Source: Archivesica marissinica
Lineage: Eukaryota > Mollusca > Bivalvia > Venerida > Vesicomyidae
Direction: 5' to 3'
Length of the DNA: 64,000 bases
Assembly: GCA_014843695.1 (NCBI GenBank)
Contig: CM026398.1
Span: 46,909,920 to 46,973,919 of the forward strand
Shown one piece after another: positions 57,732 through 64,000 of the stretch. The notes under the pieces were generated by a model. The model was not told where the DNA came from, did not search any database, and worked only from the letters and a program-made list of their open reading frames with translations. Made by a program: the position numbers and the translations under genes. The stretch's first letter is position 1. Each line of letters begins with the position of its first letter.

Positions 57732-60608
57732 CTTATTCTTTTCCGCTGTAATTTTCCATGTGCAATTACTTTCTGGTGGATAGTCATTGTTATCATAGAA
57801 TCCAGGAGACTCAACGTACCCAGAATCTCCGAGCATTTCTTCTGTCACTCCCGAACATGCCGAACCAGTAGTTATAGTTGACGGTGTTGAATAATTGTGT
57901 GGGGTCTCTGTCGTAGTAGAAGATGTAGGCGTGTGTGTGTTTGTTGTCATTGATTGTGACTTGGGATTAATTGTACTAATAGAATGGCTGGGAGTTTGTG
58001 CCGTCGTAGTTGGGGACCTGGATGTAATTGTTGTACCAGTAGAAGTACCGAAGCTATGTGTCGTCATAGTTGAGGACCTGTGAGTATTTATTGCACTAGT
58101 AGACGGCTTGGGAGTGTTTGCCATTGTAGTTGGGGACTTGGGAGTATCTGTTGCACTAGTAGAAGGCACGGGAGTATTTGTGGTCGTAGTTGGGGACTTG
58201 GGAGTATCTGTTGCACTAGTAGAAGGCATGGGAGTATTTGTGGTCGTAGTTGGGGACTTGGGAGTATCTGTTGCACTAGTAGAAGGCATGGGAGTATTTG
58301 TGGTCGTAGTTGGGGACTTGGGAGTATCTGTTGCACTAGTAGAAGGCACGGGAGTATTTGTGGTCGTAGTTGGGGACTTGGGAGTATCTGTTGCACTAGT
58401 AGAAGGCACGGGAGTATTTGTGGTCGTAGTTGGGGACTTGGGAGTATCTGTTGCACTAGTAGAAGGCACGGGAGTATTTGTGGTCGTAGTTGGGGACTTG
58501 GTAGTATCTGTTGCACTAGTAGAAGGCACGGGAGTATTTGTGGTCGTAGTTGGGGACTTGGGAGTATCTGTTGCACTAGTAGAAGGCACGGGAGTATTTG
58601 TGGTCGTAGTTGGGGACTTGGGAGTATCTGTTGCACTAGTAGAAGGCACGGGAGTATTTGTGGTCGTAGTTGGGGACTTGGGAGTATCTGTTGCACTAGT
58701 AGAAGGCACGGGAGTGTTTGCCATTGTAGTTGGGTACTTGGGAGTATCTGTTGCACTAGTAGAAGGCACGGGAGTGTTTGCCATTGTAGTTGGGTACTTG
58801 GGAGTATCTGTTGCACTAGTAGAAGGCACGGGAGTGTTTGCCATTGTAGTTGGGTACTTGGGAGTATCTGTTGCACTAGTAGAAGGCACGGGAGTGTTTG
58901 CCATTGTAGTTGGGTACTTGGGAGTATCTGTTGCACTAGTAGAAGGCACGGGAGTGTTTGCCATTGTAGTTGGGTACTTGGGAGTATCTGTTGCACTAGT
59001 AGAAGGCACGGGAGTGTTTGCCATTGTAGTTGGGTACTTGGGAGTATCTGTTGCACTAGTAGAAGGCACGGGAGTGTTTGCCATTGTAGTTGGGTACTTG
59101 GGAGTATCTGTTGCACTAGTAGAAGGCACGGGAGTGTTTGCCATTGTAGTTGGGTACTTGGGAGTATCTGTTGCACTAGTAGAAGGCACGGGAGTGTTTG
59201 CCATTGTAGTTGGGTACTTGGGAGTATTTGTTGCACTAGTAGACGGCTTGGGAGTGTTTGCCATTGTAGTTGGGTACTTGGGAGTATTTGTTGCACTAGT
59301 AGACGGCTTGGGAGTGTTTGCCATTGTAGTTGGGTACTTGTGAGTATTTGTTGCACTAGTAGACGGCTTGGGAGTGTTTACCATTGTAGTTGGGTACTTG
59401 GGAGTATTTGTTGCACTAGTAGAAGGCACGGGAGTGTTTGCCATTGTAGTTGGGTACTTGTGAGTATTTGTTGCACTAGTAGACGGCTTGGGAGTGTTTG
59501 CCATTGTAGTTGGGTACTTGGGAGTATTTGTTGCACTAGTAGACGGCTTGGGAGTGTTTGTGGTCGTAGTTGGGGACTTGGGCGAATTTGTTGTACTAGA
59601 AGAATGCATGGGACTATTTGTTGTCGTAGTTGAGGACCAAGGAGTATTTGTTGCACTAGTAGACGATTTGGGAGTGTCTGTCGTCGTATTTGAGGACTTG
59701 TGAGTATGTGTTGAAGTTGTAGACGGCTTAGGAGTGTTTGCCGTCGTAGTCGATGACTTGGTAGTATGTGTTGCATTAGTAGACGGATTGGGACTATGTG
59801 CAGTCGTAGTTGGGAACTTGGCAATATTTGTTTGACTAGAAGAAGGCACAGGATTATTTGTATTTAGTGTACTACTAGAATGACCGAGCGTGTTTGTCAT
59901 TGGTGTTGGTGATTTGTGAGTATTTGTTGTAGTGTTGGGAGTGTTTGTCGTCGTAGTTGATGACTTGGAATCACTTGTTGTATTAGTATAAAGCACGGTA
60001 GTGTCTTCCGTACTTACAGTATCCTTCGGAGTATCTGTCGTCGTCGTGATTGATGATGACTTAGGTGTGCTTGTAATTGTTGTTGATACAGTAGAATACT
60101 TTGAATTATTTATATGTGTTGTAAGAGTGACAGGAACTTTTGTCGTCAGAACAGATGACTTTGGAATGCTTGTCAATGTTGAAATAGATGCAGATCCTTT
60201 CGTCGCGGATTCAGTTACAATTGAACTGAAAGTTGTTTTGGACAACGTTCTGTTTTCTATATTAGCTTCAGTACTTGAATGTGGTAATTCAGTTTTAACA
60301 GTACTTAAATTCGGTGTAAGTGTGATGTTAAATCCAGACTTACTTAAATAGTGATCGGAGTAAAATGTCAAATTGAGTTCAGTAGATTTAATGATCACTG
60401 GAATGCCTTTTTCAAACAGACAACTTTGTTTATGGTTTGTATAATCGAAAGATTGTAAGATGTTTGTCGTACAATTATTAGATCCCGATTGGTACATAAA
60501 CGATCCACACAACTTTATCGTTGTGTCTGCATAGTCCAGCTCCAAATGATCCCATTGGCAATACCGGTGAGTTTCCATGTCAAACTGTTCAACCGTCATC
60601 TGAATTTC
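57732..60608 (-). CDS. Large exon: CUB-A second half, mucin VNTR, CUB-B first half
   Basis: This 2877-nt exon has 959 codons with phase 0 at both ends, acceptor cctccag and donor AATAAG/GTAATA. Residues 1 to about 100 complete CUB-A (VEQFDME, CQWDHLEL, the cysteines, and a final FNITLTP strand). Residues about 110-900 are mucin-like. They begin irregular and become about 24 copies of a 20-residue unit with core PSTSATDTPK, in two subtypes (PTTMAN, and SPTTTTN). The last roughly 50 residues start CUB-B: a Cys, YVESPGFYDNNDYPPESN, CTWKIT. The 60-bp units are nearly identical in DNA, so the copy number is probably variable between alleles. The long open frames on the opposite strand and in other frames are by-products of the repeat. 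The likely product region is a secreted or membrane-proximal heavily O-glycosylated spacer. Confidence 0.9.
58110..59575 (-). repeat. Coding 60-bp VNTR (mucin repeats)
   Basis: About 24 tandem copies of a 60-bp unit in frame within the large mucin exon. The low-coordinate block (about 58140-58700) uses the SPTTTTN subtype; the rest (to about 59560) uses YPTTMAN. Single-base variants mark blocks of identical copies, which suggests recent unequal exchange or conversion. Confidence 0.95.
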
Positions 60609-60715
60609 CTGGAGGAAAAAAGGAAGCAAAATAAATTTATATGTTTTTGGTGATATATGATGATGATGATTATCAGTTTTATGGAATATCAGCAATGTGA
60701 TGGCTTAATAGTGCC

Positions 60716-60798
60716 AAACCAGATATGACGAGCCAGAAACTCAAACCAGATATGACGAGCCAGAAACTCAAACCAGATATAACGAGCCAGACACTAAA
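60716..60798 (+). repeat. 27-bp tandem, 3 copies
   Basis: Unit AAACCAGATATGACGAGCCA then GAAACTC, in the intron between the two CUB-A exons. Confidence 0.9.
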
Positions 60799-61061
60799 AT
60801 AAACATACCAGATGCAGTACCAGAGTTACTAACATTCCATTCACAGACAGGTAACCCGTTTAGTCGCCTATAATATACGTTCTAATTTATATACATTTTC
60901 TGTAACCAAATGGAATATCACTACTACAAAATATATACAATTTAATAACTACATCAATTGATTATTACGATTGAATTAAAATATAAAGAACGTAATGACC
61001 CTGTATGCTTCATTCGTAAGCTTATATTTGCACATACATATGATACTAAAACTGTATTTAC

Positions 61062-61771
61062 CGAGTTCAGAGTATTATTTACTACTATAGTGCACTGTTT
61101 GTTGAGAGGATAGTCTATATTCTCAATAAAACCAGGAGTAACAAGTGTGATAGCTTCCGTCAGAGATAAGTATTCTGTCTGTGGCTCACAAATATCATGT
61201 TTCGCAAAAGGATCAGATTTGTCCATTGTTGCTGTAGGTTGCGTCTGCGTAGAATACGTTTGCGTAGATGTAACTGTAGTCGATTTTGTATTTCCTGGCG
61301 ATGGTGATATCGTTGTTGAAGAGGGTGGTGTTGAAGAAAATGATTCTGAAGCAATTGACGGAGATAAAGAAGAAGAATAAAATGGTGATGATGATGAGGA
61401 GGAGGAAGAAAATGGTGATGTTGATGCAGTTTTGGTTGGTGTTGATGGTGTTGTTATTGATTTTGTGTTTTTCGTTGTTGATGTTGTAGATGATGATACT
61501 GTTGTTGATGGTGATGTCTTTGGTTTTATAGATGTAGATGGCGGAGATGGATTTGAGCGAGTCGTTATCGAATTGGAAGGCGGTGTCACGTGACTTGTGG
61601 TATAGCCTGTCGTTATTGGGTTGGAATGCTGTGTCCCTTGACTTGTACTATAGCTGTTCGTTGTCGGTCCGGAAGGTGGTCGCCATTGAATAGTACTTGA
61701 AAGGACCACTGTTGGGCTTGAAGAGTTTGTATGAATCGTGAATGGTGTATTCGAAGTGTGGTCCTCAATAT
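61062..61771 (-). CDS. Exon: Ser/Thr/Pro-rich stalk and first half of CUB-A
   Basis: The acceptor is tttgtag just above 61771 (phase 1) and the donor is TCG/GTAAAT below 61062 (phase 0). The first roughly 180 residues are almost entirely Ser, Thr and Pro, including a run of eight serines, and fit an O-glycosylated extracellular stalk. The last roughly 45 residues are the start of a CUB domain: a Cys (ICEPQTEYL), the TPGFIENIDYP motif that replaces the usual SPGYPxxYP, then NKQCTIVV. The domain continues in the next exon after the same intron position as in CUB-B. A Met codon at the 5' side of the open frame is intronic and is not taken as the start. Upstream exons are not seen in the window. 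Confidence 0.85.
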
Positions 61772-61774
61772 CTA

Positions 61775-62345
61775 CAAATAGAGAAAACTGACAAATCAGG
61801 TCAATAAGTATGCCCGACAACACATGTTTAATGTTTAGTAATGGTAAACCCCATGAATAATTGTATGCTCCAGTAGGTACTATGTGGCGTCCGGATGAAT
61901 TAATTCCGATGTGTATTCATAATGTATGCACATTGCTTTAGTTTATTGACCTCAGAGTTTAATGAATAAGCTTTGAGCTTTAATCCACATATGGTATGGC
62001 AATTAATGGTACGCAATGTAACACGGTGGTTGGGCCGATACGATACATTCAAACTACGATTGCTCTCATAAATATAAATTAGTCAGGTGTTGGCAAAAAG
62101 ATATACGTGTTATTGTAAATCATAATTCCTTCCGTTTCTTTTATTTTCGCGTTAAGTCTCGAAGCAATGCTCTCGCGCATTCAGGGCCCGATGTTATCAA
62201 ACTGTTCTCAAAACTCAGACTTGAGCTCAGGTGTTTGATTGGTTGATTCTGAGACATACACTCAGCCGAACCAATCAGACACATGTGAATGAGCTTTAGA
62301 TTGGTGAAAAGTTATATAACCTCGAACCCAGGATTTAGCTCATAT
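61775..62345. other. Sequence upstream of the first visible exon, nothing recognised
   Basis: No acceptor/donor-bounded module and no signal-peptide-like start was found. SINEs and the 73-bp array follow to the window end, so the gene start is probably outside. Confidence 0.5.
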
Positions 62346-62347
62346 AC

Positions 62348-62573
62348 GGAAGTCGTGATAGCGCAGTGGTTGCTCGTTTGCTTCGAGTTCGAAAGGCCTG
62401 GAGTTCGAACCCCGCTGTGACCTTAGGCAAGACATTTTAAATTCAACATGCCTCTTCTCTCTCCCTCGTGGCAATGGGTTCCATCAGGAATGAGGTCTCG
62501 AGAGTGATTAATATAAGTTGTAAGACCTTGTTTCGCAATCGAGCTAAACTAATTTTGTATGAACTAACTCTTA
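62348..62573 (+). mobile_element. SINE-B copy 6
   Basis: Full-length plus-strand copy, from GGAAGTCGTGATAGCGCAG to TCGCAATCGAGCTAAACTAA. Confidence 0.85.
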
Positions 62574-62627
62574 TATAATTGATTGTCGTCTAGATTACGT
62601 TCACGTGCGCGAATATTTTTTTAAACT

Positions 62628-62832
62628 TTTTTTTATTTTACAACGATTTAGTTTAGACAAGTTCTAACAACTGTCAAATTCGTTTGGGAGGAAAACGGAG
62701 TACCCGGAGAAAACCCACCTGTCCGATATGGCGACCACCGTACCATCTCACATACTTCCCGGTCCTAGGATCGAACCAGGGTTGCAGTGGTGAGAAGCGA
62801 GCGAGCTAACCATTCCGATAATCGGACAGCCT
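62628..62832 (-). mobile_element. SINE-C copy 5
   Basis: Reverse orientation with a partly deleted tail; the body and head are clear (GGAGTACCCGGAGAAAACCC, CATACTTCCCGGTCC). Confidence 0.8.
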
Positions 62833-62854
62833 GGGAGAATTTAACGTCATATTC

Positions 62855-62922
62855 CAAGGTGATTAATATAAGTTGTTAGAACTTGCTTCGCAATCGTTGT
62901 AAAATAAATCAAGTTTAAATTA
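62855..62922 (+). mobile_element. SINE-C tail fragment
   Basis: GTGATTAATATAAGTTGTTA, then CTTCGCAATCGTTGTAAAAT on the plus strand; only the 3' tail remains. Confidence 0.75.
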
Positions 62923-62929
62923 AAAATTT

Positions 62930-63765
62930 GACAAGGTATCTGCTAGTGGTGAACAGCGTGGTGGGTTTATGCGCTCTACAGAATAGAGCAAGCATGCCAT
63001 TTGGCACGGTTTCTGCTAGCGGTGAACAGCATTGTGGAGGTATGCGCTCTACAGAATAGAACAAGCATGCCATTTGGCAAGGTTTCTGCTAGCGGTGAAC
63101 AGCTTGGTGGGGGTATGCGCTCTACAGAATAGAGCAAGCATGCCATTTGGCAAGGTGCTTCTGCTAGCGGTGAACAGCTTGGTGGGGGTATGCGCTCTAC
63201 AGAATAGAGCAAGCATGCCATTTGGCAAGGTGCTTCTGCTAGCGGTGAACAGCTTGGTGGGGGGGGGGGGGGTACGTACTCTACAGAATAGAGCAAGCAT
63301 GCCATTTGGCACGGTTTCTGCTAGCGGTGAACAGCGTGGTGGGGGTATGCGCTCTACTGAATATAGAAAGCATGCCATTTGGCAAGGTATCTGCTAACGA
63401 TGAACAACGTGGTGGAGGTATGCGCTCTACAGAATATAGAAAGCATGCCATTTGGCAAGGTATCTGCTAGCGGTGAACAGCGTGGTAGGGGTATGCGCTC
63501 TACAGAATAGAGCAAGCATGCCATTTGGCAAGGTATCTGCTAACGATGAACAACGTGGTGAAGGTATGTGCTCTACAGAATAGAGCAAGCATGCCATTTG
63601 GCAAGGTATCTGCTAACGATGAACAACGTGGTGGAGGTATGCGCTCTACAGAATATAGAAAGCATGCCATTTGGCAAGGTATCTGCTAACGATGAACAAC
63701 GTGGTGGAGGTATGCGCTCTACATAATATAGAAAGCATGCCATTTGGCAAGGTATCTGCTATGAT
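62930..63765 (+). repeat. 73-bp tandem array, about 11 copies
   Basis: The unit contains CTGCTAGCGGTGAACAGC, GTATGCGCTCTACAGAATAG and CATGCCATTTGGCAAGG. Copies to the right share CTGCTAACGATGAACAAC, a distinct subtype. One copy has a run of 14 G. Confidence 0.95.
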
Positions 63766-64000
63766 TAATATTAAAGTGGTTTACAGTACATGTATATAGC
63801 TGACGTGAATCTTTCTATCAACTGTTGTTATTGTCCCGATATACACTAACTTTAACAAACATCAGTCATCCCATGTCAAGTTGACCTATCTTTCAAATGA
63901 ATCCACATAGTGAGGATTAAGGCGCAATATTATGTTACATGCATCTATCGACTAGTTGCAACATGGTCACATTTGAATTGTCAAGCTGAGCTATCGTAGT

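Larger units (their letters stand above)
20541..61771 (-). other. Enteropeptidase-like mosaic serine protease gene (5' end outside window)
   Basis: Gene-level entry covering 12 well supported exons and one uncertain exon on the minus strand. Visible order: Ser/Thr-rich stalk, CUB-A, mucin repeats, CUB-B, LDLa-1, (unknown 78 codons), LDLa-2, SRCR, trypsin. The CUB-LDLa-SRCR-trypsin end is the order of the C-terminal half of vertebrate enteropeptidase (TMPRSS15), but the mucin VNTR between two CUB domains is not part of that protein. All splice phases match (0-0, 0-0, 1-1, 1-1, 1-1, 2-2, 2-2, 1-1, 2-2, 1-1, 0-0), giving 1699 residues plus stop without the uncertain exon. No signal peptide or membrane anchor is visible, so the first exon or exons must lie beyond 64 kb or in unrecognised sequence. 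Orthology to enteropeptidase is inferred from module order only; amphioxus-type genomes hold many shuffled proteases. Confidence 0.85.

Noticed and set aside
58080..59633. 517-codon and 411-codon plus-strand frames rich in Cys/Gly/Ser or Val
   Set aside because: Shadow frames of the mucin VNTR, whose minus-strand frame joins correctly to CUB halves on both sides.
61774..61823. Met at 61823 as the start of the protease gene
   Set aside because: It lies upstream of a good acceptor (tttgtag), no signal peptide pattern fits, and the exon needs a phase 1 partner.
11355..62573. Sequences with good pol III A and B boxes that look like tRNA genes
   Set aside because: All continue into conserved SINE bodies, several have target-site duplications, and none folds as a complete tRNA by eye.
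62930..63765. AAG/GTATCT donor-like motif repeated on the plus strand in the 73-bp array
   Set aside because: No adjoining plus-strand exon or protein-like frame, so I do not count it among the splice-site arrays.

Overview
The window is animal nuclear DNA. Coding signal lies on the minus strand as short exons with GT-AG borders and long introns. The remainder is tRNA-derived SINEs, broken LINEs, MITEs and a very high load of tandem arrays (my rough sum is more than a quarter of the window). The exons encode extracellular mosaic modules (CUB, LDL-receptor class A, SRCR, trypsin, MAM). Several arrays start at, or even contain, the 5' end of an intron. From memory, such intron-start minisatellites were described in amphioxus under the name 'mirages'. 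On that basis a cephalochordate is my best guess (about 50%); another marine invertebrate is possible. There are no prokaryotic features and no CRISPR array.

Main gene, read right to left on the minus strand. A 5'-incomplete enteropeptidase-like protease gene runs from about 61.8 kb to 20.5 kb. Its exons give: a Ser/Thr-rich stalk and first half of CUB-A (61.8-61.1 kb); one 2.9-kb exon with the second half of CUB-A, a mucin VNTR of 20-residue repeats and the first half of CUB-B (60.6-57.7 kb); the second half of CUB-B (52.2-51.9 kb); LDLa-1 (50.5 kb); an uncertain 78-codon exon (43 kb); LDLa-2 (40.8 kb); an SRCR domain in three small exons (38.4, 37.4 and 35.8 kb); and a complete trypsin domain in four exons (28.4, 26.8, 25.0 and 20.7 kb). 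Every junction matches in phase, and without the uncertain exon the visible coding length is exactly 1700 codons including the stop. The protease has the full triad, the S1 aspartate and all expected cysteine partners, and its activation site is the basic motif RKKR before IIGG.

Downstream on the same strand, four exons (18.2-9.8 kb) encode two MAM domains and a stop codon. They either belong to the same transcript, through a weak phase-1 donor that would bypass the stop after the protease, or form the end of a separate gene whose first exon I cannot see.

The tandem arrays are not random. Two of them (24.3-24.9 kb and 34.7-35.8 kb) are amplified copies of an exon end plus its 5' splice site. 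A third (40.9-41.1 kb) copies a 3' splice site. Two large ones (32.6-34.3 and 52.5-57.1 kb) look like expansions of adjacent segments of one SINE family. Other structures are a roughly 950-bp near-perfect palindrome at 48.45-49.41 kb, nested SINE/MITE insertions, and LINE remnants at the left end and inside introns.
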